Assembly: GCA_024638655.1 (NCBI GenBank)
Contig: JAHEJW010000004.1
Location: 1 to 64,000, forward strand
Source: a bacterium
GTDB lineage: Bacteria > Actinomycetota > Acidimicrobiia > Spongiisociales > ZC4RG35
DNA: 64,000 nucleotides
Direction of reading: 5' to 3'
The translations under genes were made by a program, and so were the position numbers. Positions 35,985-45,845 of the stretch are shown piece by piece. Position 1 is the first letter of the stretch. Every line of letters begins with the position of its first letter. A model generated the notes under the pieces. That model saw nothing but the letters and a program-made list of their open reading frames with translations. It was not told the DNA's origin and ran no database searches.

Positions 35985-37478
35985 ATGAGTGAATCCGCTG
36001 AGAAGACCGAAGAGCAACTGATCGCGGCGAGGCGCGCGAAACACACCGAGGTGATGGACGCAGGTGGCTATCCGTACCGATTCGAGCGCACCCATCTCGC
36101 CGGCGATCTCCGGGACCGGTTCCGGGGCCTGGACCCGCAATCGGAGACGGATGAGAAAGTCACGGTTGCCGGGCGTCTGATGTTGCACCGTTCTTTCGGA
36201 AAGCTGCAGTTCGGGACGCTTCGTGATCAAAGCGGGACAATCCAGCTCTTCGTCGACGTTGCCACCGCCGGCGATGACCTGGCCGAGGAGTTCTCGAAGC
36301 TCGACCTCGGTGATTGGGTCGGGGCAACTGGAACGATCATGACCACCAAGCGCGGCGAATTGAGCGTGAGGGTGAGCGAACTCGCGCTTCTACAGAAATC
36401 ATTGCGGCCCCTCCCCGACAAGTGGCACGGGCTCTCAGATGTCGAACAGCGGTCTCGGCGGCGGTACCTGGATTTGATGGTCAACGACGAGGCGCGCGAG
36501 GTGGCGCTCACTCGGGCTCGGGTCGTCTCCGAGCTACGCCGCCAATTCGAGGACCGTGGCTTCATCGAGGTGGAGACGCCAATTCTGATCTCCGAAGCCA
36601 CTGGAGCCCTGGCCAAGCCCTTCCTCACCCATCACAATGCGCTGGACATCGATCTTCAGATGCGAATCGCCACCGAGCTGCACCTGAAGAGACTGGTCGT
36701 CGGTGGGATCGAGAGGGTTTTCGAGATGGGGCGGATCTTCCGAAACGAGGGCATCGACTCCACCCACAACCCGGAGTTCACCATGCTCGAGGCCTACCAG
36801 GCGTTTGCCGATTATGGGGACATCATCGAGCTGATCGAGGAGGTCTTCTCAGCGGTGGCCGTGGCGGCTACCGGAGATGCGACGTTGTCCTACCAGGGGA
36901 GAGAGCTCACCTTCGAGCCCCCGTACGAGCGGATCACACTCATCGACCTGGTGTCCCGTTTCGTCGATGAGGAGGTATCGCTGGACACTTCCGCCAATCG
37001 GCTGGCCGAGTTACTGAGAGAGCGCGGCGGCGAAGCGGAGGGAGGAGCGACGGTCGGCCGTCTGCTCTTCGACCTCTACGAGCTGGCCCACCGCCAGGTC
37101 TGGGAGCCGACCTTCGTCACGGACTTCCCCAGGGAGGTGTCACCCCTTTCACGCAGCCATCGCAGCGAACCACGCCTCACCGAGCGCTTCGAGCTCGTCA
37201 TCGCCGGGTCCGAGTACTGCAACGCGTTCTCGGAGTTGAACGATGCGGACGATCAACGCAGCCGCTTCGAGGCCCAAGCTGCCGCTCGTCGAGCCGGCGA
37301 CGATGAGGCGCATGTGATCGATGAGGACTACATACGGGCACTGGAGTACGGATTGCCTCCTACCGGCGGGCTCGGAATCGGGGTGGACCGACTGGTGATG
37401 CTCCTCACCGACCAGCCGCACATACGAGAAGTCATACTCTTCCCTACCCTTCGCCCCGAGCAAGGAGGAAGCGAGTGA
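35985..37478 (+). CDS. lysS: Lysyl-tRNA synthetase, class II
   Basis: A 497-residue class II enzyme that charges tRNA-Lys. The N-terminal OB-fold (VTVAGRLMLHRSFGKLQF) binds the anticodon; motif 2 is FEMGRIFRNEGID, and motif 3 is GGLGIGVDRLVMLL. The lysine pocket GSEYCNAFSELNDADDQ is intact. It follows panC after 54 bases, as in mycobacteria (panC/panD then lysS), and overlaps the next gene by four bases. Confidence 0.97.
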   Translation: MSESAEKTEEQLIAARRAKHTEVMDAGGYPYRFERTHLAGDLRDRFRGLDPQSETDEKVTVAGRLMLHRSFGKLQFGTLRDQSGTIQLFVDVATAGDDLAEEFSKLDLGDWVGATGTIMTTKRGELSVRVSELALLQKSLRPLPDKWHGLSDVEQRSRRRYLDLMVNDEAREVALTRARVVSELRRQFEDRGFIEVETPILISEATGALAKPFLTHHNALDIDLQMRIATELHLKRLVVGGIERVFEMGRIFRNEGIDSTHNPEFTMLEAYQAFADYGDIIELIEEVFSAVAVAATGDATLSYQGRELTFEPPYERITLIDLVSRFVDEEVSLDTSANRLAELLRERGGEAEGGATVGRLLFDLYELAHRQVWEPTFVTDFPREVSPLSRSHRSEPRLTERFELVIAGSEYCNAFSELNDADDQRSRFEAQAAARRAGDDEAHVIDEDYIRALEYGLPPTGGLGIGVDRLVMLLTDQPHIREVILFPTLRPEQGGSE

Positions 37479-37837
37479 GGTTCGTTCTGAAGTTGGCCGC
37501 CACCGCGGCTGCCGTCTGGATCGCGGTCTGGATCGTCGATGGCCTCGAATTCGATGGCAGCTTCTGGGGATTCGTGGGTGTCTCTGCGATTCTCCTCGTG
37601 GCGAATGGGATCGTGAAGCCGATTCTCAACGTCCTCAGCTTCCCGCTGATCCTGCTCACACTTGGCCTGTTCCTGTTGATAACAAACGCTCTTGTGCTTC
37701 AGTTCACGGTGTGGCTCTCGGGCGACGTCCTCGATCTCGGGCTCACCTCGACCGGGTTCTTCTGGGCCACCTTCTTGGGTGCCCTGGTGATCAGCATCGT
37801 CCGCTGGGTGGCAGACGCAGTTCTCGACGACGATTGA
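37475..37837 (+). CDS. Phage holin family 4 / COG1950-type membrane protein
   Basis: A 120-residue protein of four hydrophobic segments with the signature NGIVKPILNVLSFPLILLTL shared by small four-helix membrane proteins annotated as phage holin superfamily IV. These are chromosomal in most bacteria and not proof of a prophage. The start GTG overlaps the lysS stop. The gene converges with the polyprenyl synthase gene 16 bases away. Confidence 0.85.
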   Translation: MRFVLKLAATAAAVWIAVWIVDGLEFDGSFWGFVGVSAILLVANGIVKPILNVLSFPLILLTLGLFLLITNALVLQFTVWLSGDVLDLGLTSTGFFWATFLGALVISIVRWVADAVLDDD

Positions 37838-37853
37838 CCAGAGCGACGGGTTC

Positions 37854-38843
37854 CTAGGTCCGAGCCGTTTCAACCCTTTCCAGGAGAAAGCCGCCGAGGC
37901 TCTTCAGGATGCCTCGAGCTTCGATATCGGGTACCGCGTCGAGAGCGCTCTCTGCCCTGTCCAGGCGTTGCAACGCGTCTTCGAGCGTGAGGTCGACAAA
38001 GCCTCCAGCCCTCACCAGGTCGATCACCTCATTGACCGTTGCGTCGGTGTATGGCATTCCGTCGCCGAGGAGCGAGGCGATCCGCTGTCCCTGGGGCCCG
38101 GTGGCGGCCATCAAGACCGGTGCGGTGAATGTGCCTTCCCGGATGTCCGATCCAGCCGGCTTTCCGATGGTCTCTTCGTCAGCCAGGAGATCGAGCGCGT
38201 CATCGGCGATCTGAAAGACCATGCCGACCTCCCACGCCCAGGTGGAGAGAGCATCGACGACTTCTCTGCTTGCGTCAGCGGCCATGGCCCCCAACCGTGC
38301 CGAAGTCCTGACCAACGAGGCAGTCTTTCCACCGATGACCTGGTGGTACTCCTCCAGGGAGTGAGTGAGGTCGCCTTCGAGCTGTAGCTCACGAGTCTGG
38401 CCTTCGACCAGCTCGGCATATGTCGAGGCGAGGAGTCTGACCGATTCCTGTGTCAGGTGGGTGGCGGCCACCTCTGATGCCTTTGCCATGAGGAAGTCCC
38501 CGGCCAGGATGGCCACAGTGTTGTTCCAGTTGGCATTGACGGAACTGGCGCCCCTCCTGGTGTCAGACTCATCGATGACGTCATCGTGGTAGAGGGAGCC
38601 GACGTGGATCAACTCGACGGCGACTCCGGCTTCGACCGGTCGGTGATCACTCGAAGGACCGAATTCGGCAGCGAGCAATGCGAGCAACGGTCTGAAGCGC
38701 TTCCCTCCGGCGAGGAGGAGATGCTGAGCGATCTTGGTGAGATATGCGTCGTCCGCGGTCGAAGTCTCGATCAGCCGTTCCTCGACCGAATCGAGTTGTT
38801 CCCAGATTCGGGGAATATGAACGAGGCTTTGGAGGTCTTCCAT
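37854..38843 (-). CDS. Polyprenyl diphosphate synthase (trans, long chain)
   Basis: Elongates allylic diphosphates with isopentenyl diphosphate, probably for the menaquinone side chain. The 329-residue protein has GGKRFRPLLALL, the first Asp-rich motif DDVIDESDTRRG and the second motif ADDALDLL (DDxxD form). Chain length is not predicted here; the residues before the first motif are LYH, compatible with a medium or long product. A TACCAT box lies 8 bases before the ATG (38852-38857). Confidence 0.92.
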   Translation of the reverse strand: MEDLQSLVHIPRIWEQLDSVEERLIETSTADDAYLTKIAQHLLLAGGKRFRPLLALLAAEFGPSSDHRPVEAGVAVELIHVGSLYHDDVIDESDTRRGASSVNANWNNTVAILAGDFLMAKASEVAATHLTQESVRLLASTYAELVEGQTRELQLEGDLTHSLEEYHQVIGGKTASLVRTSARLGAMAADASREVVDALSTWAWEVGMVFQIADDALDLLADEETIGKPAGSDIREGTFTAPVLMAATGPQGQRIASLLGDGMPYTDATVNEVIDLVRAGGFVDLTLEDALQRLDRAESALDAVPDIEARGILKSLGGFLLERVETART

Positions 38844-38851
38844 TGATGCCG

Positions 38852-38857
38852 ATGGTA
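38852..38857 (-). promoter_or_regulatory. -10 box TACCAT before the polyprenyl synthase
   Basis: On the minus strand TACCAT, then 8 bases, then the ATG at 38843. It lies in a 98-base divergent gap shared with clpC, which on the other strand has a possible TAGAAT -10 (38910-38915). Confidence 0.4.
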
Positions 38858-38941
38858 TTACGGATCGCGGGGTTGGTTTTCATGGAGAAGTCGAATCTCG
38901 GCACAGTGATAGAATTGACTAGCCAGGCCCAGAGGTAACGA

Positions 38942-41419
38942 ATGTTTGAGCGGTTTACAGACAGGGCTCGCCGGGTTGTCGTTTTGGCACAAGAAGAGGC
39001 GCGGTACCTGAATCACAACTACATAGGGACCGAGCACATCCTCTTGGGTCTGCTCAACGAGGGAGAGGGAATTGCTGCCCAGGCTCTCGAGAGCCTCGAC
39101 ATCGATCTCGCTTCAGTGCGCGACGAGGTGGTCAAGATCATCGGGCAGGGCCAACAGTCTCCTTCCGGTCACATCCCTTTCACCCCGCGCGCCAAGAAAG
39201 TCCTCGAACTCTCTCTACGTGAGGCCCTTCAACTCGGGCACAACTACATCGGCACCGAGCACATCCTCCTCGGGCTCATCCGGGAGGGTGAGGGTGTGGC
39301 GGCCCAGGTACTGCAACAGCTGGGCGCCGAGCTGCAGAAAGTCCGTCAGACCGTGATCCAGCTCCTGTCGGGTCCCGGGGGCTCTGAGGAGCAGCAGCCC
39401 AAGGCCGCAGGAACTGGCGGTCGGGAGAGCGGCACCAGCGGCTCCACCGTGCTCGATCAGTTCGGGCGCAATCTCACTCAGTCGGCGCGTGAAGGCGCGC
39501 TCGACCCGGTCATCGGTCGTACCCGGGAGATCGAGCGTGTGATGCAGATCCTTTCCCGCAGGACCAAGAACAACCCGGTGCTGATCGGAGAGCCCGGTGT
39601 GGGCAAGACCGCCATTGTCGAGGGTCTCGCTCAGAGAATCGTGGCAGGTGAGGTGCCGGAGAACCTCGACGCGAAGAACCTATATACCCTCGATCTCGGA
39701 GCCCTCGTGGCCGGCTCGAGGTATCGCGGCGACTTCGAGGAACGTCTCAAGAAGGTCCTCAAGGAGATCAAGAGCCGCGGAGACATCATCCTCTTCATCG
39801 ACGAGATCCACACCCTGGTAGGTGCCGGCGCCGCAGAAGGAGCCATCGACGCCGCCTCGATCCTCAAGCCCATGCTCGCCCGTGGCGAGCTTCAGACCGT
39901 CGGAGCCACGACTCTCGAGGAGTACCGCAAGTATCTGGAGAAGGACTCCGCCCTCGAGCGTCGCTTCCAGCCGGTTCAGGTCGATGAGCCATCGCTCACC
40001 GACACGATCGACATTCTCATGGGTCTCAAGGACCGCTACGAGGAGCACCACTCGGTGCGATTCACCGATCAGGCCATCGTTTCGGCGGCCAATCTGGCCG
40101 ACCGATATCTGGCGGATCGCTTTCTTCCGGACAAGGCCATCGATCTGATCGACGAGGCAGGGAGCCGGACGCGCATTCATCGCACCACCGACATACCTGA
40201 GATCGTCGAGATCGACGAGAAGCTCGCCGGTGTTCGCCGGAACAAGGCCGAGGCCGTGTCGGGGGAGAATTACGAGCGGGCCGCCACGCTGCGCGACGAA
40301 GAGAGGACCCTTCTCGGCGAGCGCAAGGAGCGTGAGGACGAGCAAGAAGGTACCGGCTGGGTCATCGGTGAGGAGGAGATAGCCGAAGTCCTCGCCCAAT
40401 GGACTGGCATTCCCGTGCATCGGCTCACCGAAGAAGAGACGGCTCGTCTCGTCCAAATGGAGTCCGAGCTACATAAGCGCATCATCGGTCAGCACGATGC
40501 CATCACCGCCGTATCAAAAGCGATTCGGCGGACGAGGGCAGGTCTGAAAGATCCTCGCCGTCCGGCGGGATCGTTCATCTTTCTCGGCCCGTCCGGTGTT
40601 GGGAAGACGGAGACCGCCAAGGCTCTCACCGAGTTCTTGTTCGGCCAGGAAGACTCCCTCATCCAGCTCGACATGTCCGAGTACATGGAGAAGCACACCG
40701 TCAGCCGCCTGGTCGGGTCGCCACCCGGCTACGTCGGCTATGACGAGGGTGGTCAGCTGACCGAGGCCGTCCGACGCAAGCCGTTCTCTGTTGTCCTGTT
40801 CGACGAAATCGAGAAGGCTCACCCGGATGTCTTCAACACCCTCCTGCAGATTCTGGAGGAAGGGCGGCTGACCGACGCTCAGGGTCGCACGGTCGACTTC
40901 AAGAACACAGTCATCATCATGACCTCCAACCTGGGCACCCGCGATCTCCATAAGCGGCAAGTTGGCTTCCACGTCGAAGACGAGGAGCACACCTACGAGC
41001 ACATGAAGGAGAGGGTGACCGAGGAGCTGAAGAAGCATTTCCGGCCCGAGTTCATCAACCGCCTCGATGAGATCATCGTCTTCCATGAGCTGACGATGGA
41101 CGAGCTGAAGCTGATCGTCGATCTCATGCTGGAGCGTGTCAGGGAGCAGCTCAAGGGTCAGCACCTCGATCTCGCCCTCACCGACGATGCCAAGGAGTAT
41201 CTCGGAACCAAGGGCTACGACCCGGAACTGGGCGCCAGACCTCTTCGGCGGGCGATCCAGCGGCTACTCGAGGATTCACTCTCCGAGCGTGTCCTGCTGG
41301 GCGAATTCAAGGCCGGGACGACGATCCTGGTGGGCTATGACTCGGACGACGAAGAGCTCACGTTCGAAGGGATCACCTCACCGGACAAGCCTCCGGTTGA
41401 GCTCGCCGGCCAGGAATAG
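38942..41419 (+). CDS. clpC: Clp protease ATPase subunit ClpC
   Basis: An 825-residue Hsp100 unfoldase that feeds ClpP. The N domain has two repeats ([16 protein letters not shown] and later [16 protein letters not shown]), each with LGLLxEGEGxAAQ; AAA-1 has [14 protein letters not shown]; a UVR-like coiled segment lies near [20 protein letters not shown]-2 has [14 protein letters not shown]. Full length. The nearest upstream signal is a weak TAGAAT; no SigR site or CtsR box was found. Confidence 0.97.
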   Translation: MFERFTDRARRVVVLAQEEARYLNHNYIGTEHILLGLLNEGEGIAAQALESLDIDLASVRDEVVKIIGQGQQSPSGHIPFTPRAKKVLELSLREALQLGHNYIGTEHILLGLIREGEGVAAQVLQQLGAELQKVRQTVIQLLSGPGGSEEQQPKAAGTGGRESGTSGSTVLDQFGRNLTQSAREGALDPVIGRTREIERVMQILSRRTKNNPVLIGEPGVGKTAIVEGLAQRIVAGEVPENLDAKNLYTLDLGALVAGSRYRGDFEERLKKVLKEIKSRGDIILFIDEIHTLVGAGAAEGAIDAASILKPMLARGELQTVGATTLEEYRKYLEKDSALERRFQPVQVDEPSLTDTIDILMGLKDRYEEHHSVRFTDQAIVSAANLADRYLADRFLPDKAIDLIDEAGSRTRIHRTTDIPEIVEIDEKLAGVRRNKAEAVSGENYERAATLRDEERTLLGERKEREDEQEGTGWVIGEEEIAEVLAQWTGIPVHRLTEEETARLVQMESELHKRIIGQHDAITAVSKAIRRTRAGLKDPRRPAGSFIFLGPSGVGKTETAKALTEFLFGQEDSLIQLDMSEYMEKHTVSRLVGSPPGYVGYDEGGQLTEAVRRKPFSVVLFDEIEKAHPDVFNTLLQILEEGRLTDAQGRTVDFKNTVIIMTSNLGTRDLHKRQVGFHVEDEEHTYEHMKERVTEELKKHFRPEFINRLDEIIVFHELTMDELKLIVDLMLERVREQLKGQHLDLALTDDAKEYLGTKGYDPELGARPLRRAIQRLLEDSLSERVLLGEFKAGTTILVGYDSDDEELTFEGITSPDKPPVELAGQE

Positions 41420-41586
41420 CCCGAAACCGAGCGTTCGCGACCACAGCCAGTGGTGAGTTAGCTTCGGGATGTCCCGATAATCGCCAACTATCTCAGCGGT
41501 AGAAAAACGCGAATTCTGATTCAATACCTCTAAAGCCACCACTTGCAGTGGTCGATTTCTACGGGCAGAATCTCTGTGCGAGTCAG

Positions 41587-42243
41587 ATGCCTTTACTAAT
41601 AGCCGTAGCGTTGATGTTTGCCAGTGTCGCCCCGGGCGCTGAGTCACCCGACTATGCCCCTGCCGGTGACGAGGCCTACACATTGGATCTCGAGTTGGAC
41701 GGCTTCCGCAACGGCTACATGGATTCCGACCGCCTCATGGCCATCAACGGTTGCTCTCTCGAGAGAGATGCGGCCTACACATTCTCGCTGATGTATGAGG
41801 CCGCCGAGAAGGACGGGATCAGGCTCAGACCCGGATCGTGCTATCGCACCTACGGCCAGCAGGACAACGCCTACAACCGTCGTTGCCCGATCACCGACGT
41901 CGCGGTCTTCGCCGAGAACCAGTTCTCGGGTGGGATGGTGCAAACGGGCACCAAGAGCGTCAGGGTCTGCACGGGGCCTCCAACAGCCCAGGCAGGGAAG
42001 TCGAACCACGGATGGGGCCGGGCCATCGACTTCACCGACGGCCGGGGAATCCTCACCTGCTACGACCAGGAGTTCCAGTGGCTCCAGCTCAATGCCCATC
42101 GTTTCGGCTGGGTTCACCCGCCATGGGCCCGATGTGGCCTGGACACCGAAGAAGCCTGGCACTGGGAATTCGCCGGCGTCACCACTCCCGTCCTAGTCGG
42201 CTACGTCAACCTCGACGCGACACTTCTTCGCACGGTCGAGTAG
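41587..42243 (+). CDS. Exported D-alanyl-D-alanine carboxypeptidase, M15B (VanY-like)
   Basis: A 218-residue exported peptidase that trims the terminal D-Ala of peptidoglycan stems. The zinc and catalytic motifs are SNHGWGRAIDF (SxHxxGxAxD) and EAWHWEF. Six cysteines are spaced through the mature protein and probably form disulfides. The ATG at 41587 directly begins a hydrophobic signal (PLLIAVALMFASVAPGAES); GTG 41548 would add 13 residues. The 167-base gap before it holds a small ACCACT-TGC-AGTGGT hairpin (41538-41552) and no gene. Confidence 0.85.
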   Translation: MPLLIAVALMFASVAPGAESPDYAPAGDEAYTLDLELDGFRNGYMDSDRLMAINGCSLERDAAYTFSLMYEAAEKDGIRLRPGSCYRTYGQQDNAYNRRCPITDVAVFAENQFSGGMVQTGTKSVRVCTGPPTAQAGKSNHGWGRAIDFTDGRGILTCYDQEFQWLQLNAHRFGWVHPPWARCGLDTEEAWHWEFAGVTTPVLVGYVNLDATLLRTVE

Positions 42244-42328
42244 CGGCCCCCAACACCCCGGCTCCTCGGGTTGTGAGATGAGCAAGTCCGACCTCCTTTT
42301 CGGCTCCGGATCTGGGGTTCGAGACACC

Positions 42329-42334
42329 TACCCT
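42329..42334 (+). promoter_or_regulatory. -10 box TACCCT of a leaderless promoter
   Basis: TACCCT, then 7 bases, then the ATG at 42342. Confidence 0.45.
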
Positions 42335-42341
42335 CCCGCCG

Positions 42342-42989
42342 ATGGTGAGAGCGACCCGGGTCTTGTTGGTGATCGGGGCTGGTTACGTTGCGGCGCAGAT
42401 GCTGTCCGACATCGCCAGTCTTCGGGTCATCAGCATCGGGGGTTATGCGGTGGACGCAGGGACTCTGATCTACCCGTTCACGTTCACACTGAGGGACCTG
42501 ATCCACAAGGTCGGGGGAAAAGGCGCGGCACGCACACTCATCGTTTTGGCGGCAGCGATCAACCTCTTCATGGCAGGGTTCTTTGGCCTGGTTTCCTGGT
42601 GGCCGCCGGATCAGGCGACGGGTTCCCAGTCTGGCTTTGGCGAGGTGTTGGCTCCGGTATGGGGGATCGTCATCGCCTCAATAGTCGCCGAGGTGCTATC
42701 CGAGTTGATCGACACAGAGGCATATTCACGCTGGGTGCGCCGGTTCGGTAGCCGACACCAATGGGGAAGGGTCTTGGCCTCTAACACCGTGGCCATCCCG
42801 GTCGACTCTGCAGTTTTTGTGGGGCTGGCCACCCTCTTTGGCGTCTTCCCCAATGCGGTTGCTTGGTCCATATTCTGGGTCAATGTGGTCATCAAGGGTC
42901 TCGTCACACTGATCTCGATCCCCTGGATCTACTTGGTGCGGCCACACGAAGCGGGTCCCGACGATGTCTTGCATCGTCAAGAGCGCTAA
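42342..42989 (+). CDS. Queuosine precursor transporter, VUT/YhhQ family
   Basis: A 215-residue membrane protein with about six helices and the family signatures ISIGGYAVDAGTLIYPFTF, DLIHKVGGKGAAR, and SNTVAIPVDSAVFVGLA. YhhQ-type proteins import preQ0/preQ1 or related bases for tRNA queuosine. No queuosine synthesis gene is nearby, so it may serve salvage. Start ATG is supported by the TACCCT box. Confidence 0.9.
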   Translation: MVRATRVLLVIGAGYVAAQMLSDIASLRVISIGGYAVDAGTLIYPFTFTLRDLIHKVGGKGAARTLIVLAAAINLFMAGFFGLVSWWPPDQATGSQSGFGEVLAPVWGIVIASIVAEVLSELIDTEAYSRWVRRFGSRHQWGRVLASNTVAIPVDSAVFVGLATLFGVFPNAVAWSIFWVNVVIKGLVTLISIPWIYLVRPHEAGPDDVLHRQER

Positions 42990-43047
42990 TGTTTTGCAGC
43001 GGACGGGCCAGACCTGTCCATTCGTAGAAAACGGAGGAACAACAAGC

Positions 43048-44220
43048 GTGAAACGCCAAATGCGGTTCTTCGCGATCTTTGCTGTATTCGCTCTCGTCCT
43101 TGCGGCGTGTGGTGACGGCGAAGGCGAAGCAACCACGACAACTGAGGGCGCCGAGGCGACCACCACATCTGAGGCGATGGATGACACCACCACCTCTGAG
43201 GCGATGGACGACACAACTACCACCGAGGCGATGGATTTTGAAGCCGTCAAGGTCTGCTTCGTCACCGATGACGCCGGCGTCGACGACCGAAGCTTCAACG
43301 CATCGGGCTGGGCCGGAGTTCAGGACGCAGTTGCCAGCGGTGCGGCACAGCCGGACCCGATTCTGCTCGAGTCCGCAAGCGCCGAGGACTACCAGCCACA
43401 CGTAGAGACCTGTCTGGCGCAGGGCGCGGAGCACATCGTCACGTCTGGCTTCAAGCTGGCCGACACGACCGCAGCCTTTGCAGAGACCAATCCCGATGTG
43501 CAATGGACCATCATCGACTTCGGCTCGCTTGGGCCGAATGTGACCGGTCTCGAGTACCAGACGGACGAAGCCGCCTTCGCGGCAGGGTATCTGGCAGCGG
43601 GTGTCACTCAGACTGGAATCGTGGGCACCTACGGTGGTGTGAACATCCCGACCGTCTCCATATTCATGGACGGATTCGCCCGAGGTGTTGCGCACTACAA
43701 CGAGGTCAACGGGGCGAGCGTTCAGGTTCTCGGATGGGACCCAGCCGACCCTGACGCCGGGGTGATGACCGGTGTGTTCGATCCGGCCGACCCGATCGTG
43801 ACTGCGACCTGTGAGAGCATGCTCGACGAGGGCGCAGACATCATGCTGCCCGTCGGTGGTGCGATCAACCTGCCGTGTGGCACGGCCATCCAGTCTCGCG
43901 GGATCGACGGCGCCTTGGTAGGCGTCGATGCAGATGCCGTCGAGGCGATGCCCGCCGAGTACATGGATCTGTGGCTAGTCACGATCGAGAAGGGAATCCA
44001 GATCCAGACGCAGAGGTCGATCGAGGCGCATGCGGCCGGGGAGCCTTCCGGTGGAACCAGTCTCGTGGGCAACCTCGAGAATGGAGCTGTCGGACTATCC
44101 GAGTACCACGCTTGGGAAGACCGTGTCTCCGACGAGCTGGCCGCCGAGGTCGAGCAGATCCTCGAAGACATCAAGAGCGGTGCAATCACCTGGGACAAGT
44201 TCGTCGTGGGCGCTGGATGA
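43048..44220 (+). CDS. BMP-family substrate-binding lipoprotein (nucleoside-type ABC transporter)
   Basis: A 390-residue lipoprotein: signal MRFFAIFAVFALVLAACG with the lipobox cysteine, a Thr/Glu-rich linker made of 27-bp tandem repeats, and a BMP domain (VCFVTDDAGVDDRSFNASGW, VGGAINLPCGTAIQSRG, GVDADAVEAMP). BMP proteins bind purine nucleosides. It precedes genes for one double ATPase and two permeases, a classic nucleoside importer. GTG 43048 has GGAGG ten bases upstream; ATG 43060 is an alternative. A strong terminator separates it from the ATPase gene, which may keep the binding protein more abundant. Confidence 0.92.
   Translation: MKRQMRFFAIFAVFALVLAACGDGEGEATTTTEGAEATTTSEAMDDTTTSEAMDDTTTTEAMDFEAVKVCFVTDDAGVDDRSFNASGWAGVQDAVASGAAQPDPILLESASAEDYQPHVETCLAQGAEHIVTSGFKLADTTAAFAETNPDVQWTIIDFGSLGPNVTGLEYQTDEAAFAAGYLAAGVTQTGIVGTYGGVNIPTVSIFMDGFARGVAHYNEVNGASVQVLGWDPADPDAGVMTGVFDPADPIVTATCESMLDEGADIMLPVGGAINLPCGTAIQSRGIDGALVGVDADAVEAMPAEYMDLWLVTIEKGIQIQTQRSIEAHAAGEPSGGTSLVGNLENGAVGLSEYHAWEDRVSDELAAEVEQILEDIKSGAITWDKFVVGAG
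43163..43236 (+). repeat. Three-copy 27-bp coding tandem repeat
   Basis: GAGGCGATGGA recurs at 43171, 43198 and 43225 (27-base period). Two nearly full units and a partial one encode the TSEAMDDTT linker of the BMP lipoprotein. Copy number may vary between strains. Confidence 0.75.
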
Positions 44221-44248
44221 TCTGACGCCAACAAGACGATGAAAGAAG

Positions 44249-44283
44249 AAGCCCCCGCACCGAGTGCGGGGGCTTCGGTTTTT
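44249..44283 (+). terminator. Strong intrinsic terminator after the BMP gene
   Basis: A 12-bp perfect stem (AAGCCCCCGCAC / GTGCGGGGGCTT) with loop CGA, then CGGTTTTT. It lies 28 bases after the stop. A TATAGT box (44285-44290) right after it may restart transcription for the ATPase and permease genes. Confidence 0.93.
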
Positions 44284-44330
44284 CTATAGTGTTCGAGCCC
44301 GATGGCGGTCTCACGAAAGGGCCCTTACGG

Positions 44331-45845
44331 ATGACGCTCGAGTTGCGGGGAATCACGAAGCGATTCCCAGGCGTGGTGGCCAACGACGATGTGAGCCTGT
44401 CGGTGGCGCCCGGGGAGATCATCGCACTTCTCGGTGAGAACGGGGCCGGCAAAACCACCCTGATGAACATCCTCTTCGGGTTGTACTCCCCGGATGAAGG
44501 GGAAGTGCTGATTGACGGCAAACAACTCGAGTTGAGCAACCCCTCAGCTTCCATAGCGGCCGGAGTCGGGATGGTTCACCAGCACTTCATGCTGGTGCCG
44601 GTATTCACAGTCGCAGAGAACGTCGTGCTGGGCCTCGAGCCGACCGAAGCGCTCGGCTGGATCGACAAGGACGCTGCAGATGCAATGGTCCGCGAGATCT
44701 CCGATCGATACAACCTGGCCGTCGACCCCGACTCAATGGTGGAGGACATTCCGGTCGGCGTTCAGCAGCGAGTCGAGATCATCAAGGTACTGGTCCGGAA
44801 TGCCCGGTACATCATCTTCGACGAGCCCACAGCGGTTCTGACTCCTCAAGAGGTCGAGGAGTTCTTCGCGATAGTCAGAGGGCTCAAGGAAGACGGAAAA
44901 GGCGTCATATTCATCAGCCACAAGCTCAACGAGGCCCTGGAGATCGCCGACCGGATCGTGGTGTTGCGTGACGGGAAGTCGGTGGGAGAGGCGAACCCGA
45001 AGACGGCCACCGAAAACCAACTCGCCGAGATGATGGTTGGCCGACCGGTCGAGCTGGAAGTACAGAAAGGCTTGGCGGAGCCGGGCAAGGTGGTGCTTTC
45101 GGTGGAGAATCTGGTGGTCCTGGACGACAGGGATCACCGAACAGTCGATGGTGTCACCTTCCAGGTGAGAGCCAACGAGGTGGTTGGGATTGCCGGCGTT
45201 CAGGGCAATGGCCAGACCGAGCTCGTCGAGAGTCTCACCGGCATGAGACCATCTCTTGCGGGACACGTGTTCGTCGACGGGGTGGATGTGACCGAGTGGA
45301 GCCCGAGAGCGATCCACAAATTAGGTATCGCCCACATCCCCGAAGATCGTCAAGAGAGCGGCCTCGTCCTGCAATTCACTGTCGCCGAGAACATGGTCCT
45401 GGACTCCTACTACGACCGCCCATACTCGAGGGGGATCCAGATGGACTGGGACGTTGCCGCGCATTCTTCGGAGCGGCTGGTGGACGAGTACGACGTCAAG
45501 ACCAGCCGGGTCGATGTGCCGGTTTCGGACCTTTCTGGCGGAAACCAACAGAAAGTCATCGTGGCCCGCGAGTTCGACAGGGACGTGAAGCTGGTGGTGG
45601 CATCCCAGCCCACACGTGGAGTCGACGTCGGATCGATCGAGTACATCCACAAGAGGATCATCGAACAGCGAGACGAAGGCGCCGCAGTCCTGATCGTGTC
45701 TTCGGAGCTCGACGAGGTGATGGCTCTCTCCGACCGAATTCTCGTCATGTTCAAGGGCCGTATCGCCGGGGAGTTCGAAGGGGCGACCGCCACTACGACG
45801 GAGGTTGGCCTGGCGATGCTCGGGTCGGGAGGATCGCATGACTGA
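44331..45845 (+). CDS. Nucleoside-type ABC transporter ATPase (two nucleotide domains)
   Basis: A 504-residue ATPase with two fused nucleotide-binding domains as in sugar and nucleoside importers. The first has GENGAGKTTLMNILFG and IIFDEPTAVLTP but a degenerate signature (VEDIPVGVQQRVEI); the second has GVQGNGQTELVESL instead of a normal Walker A, DLSGGNQQKVIVARE and ASQPTRGVDVGS. This asymmetry is normal for the family (YufO/NupO). It starts at ATG 44331 and overlaps the permease gene by ATGA-type overlap. Confidence 0.93.
   Translation: MTLELRGITKRFPGVVANDDVSLSVAPGEIIALLGENGAGKTTLMNILFGLYSPDEGEVLIDGKQLELSNPSASIAAGVGMVHQHFMLVPVFTVAENVVLGLEPTEALGWIDKDAADAMVREISDRYNLAVDPDSMVEDIPVGVQQRVEIIKVLVRNARYIIFDEPTAVLTPQEVEEFFAIVRGLKEDGKGVIFISHKLNEALEIADRIVVLRDGKSVGEANPKTATENQLAEMMVGRPVELEVQKGLAEPGKVVLSVENLVVLDDRDHRTVDGVTFQVRANEVVGIAGVQGNGQTELVESLTGMRPSLAGHVFVDGVDVTEWSPRAIHKLGIAHIPEDRQESGLVLQFTVAENMVLDSYYDRPYSRGIQMDWDVAAHSSERLVDEYDVKTSRVDVPVSDLSGGNQQKVIVAREFDRDVKLVVASQPTRGVDVGSIEYIHKRIIEQRDEGAAVLIVSSELDEVMALSDRILVMFKGRIAGEFEGATATTTEVGLAMLGSGGSHD

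Noticed and set aside
37475-37837. Prophage signal from the holin-like gene
   Set aside because: This small membrane family is chromosomal in many bacteria and no other phage gene is close.
38844-38941. SigR or CtsR site upstream of clpC
   Set aside because: No GGAAT-N18-GTT or CtsR heptad repeat is present; only a weak TAGAAT box.
39680-40456. 258-codon minus-strand frame over clpC
   Set aside because: Antisense shadow of the AAA-1 domain of clpC.
43163-43236. CRISPR-like array
   Set aside because: The repeats are contiguous, coding and without spacers.
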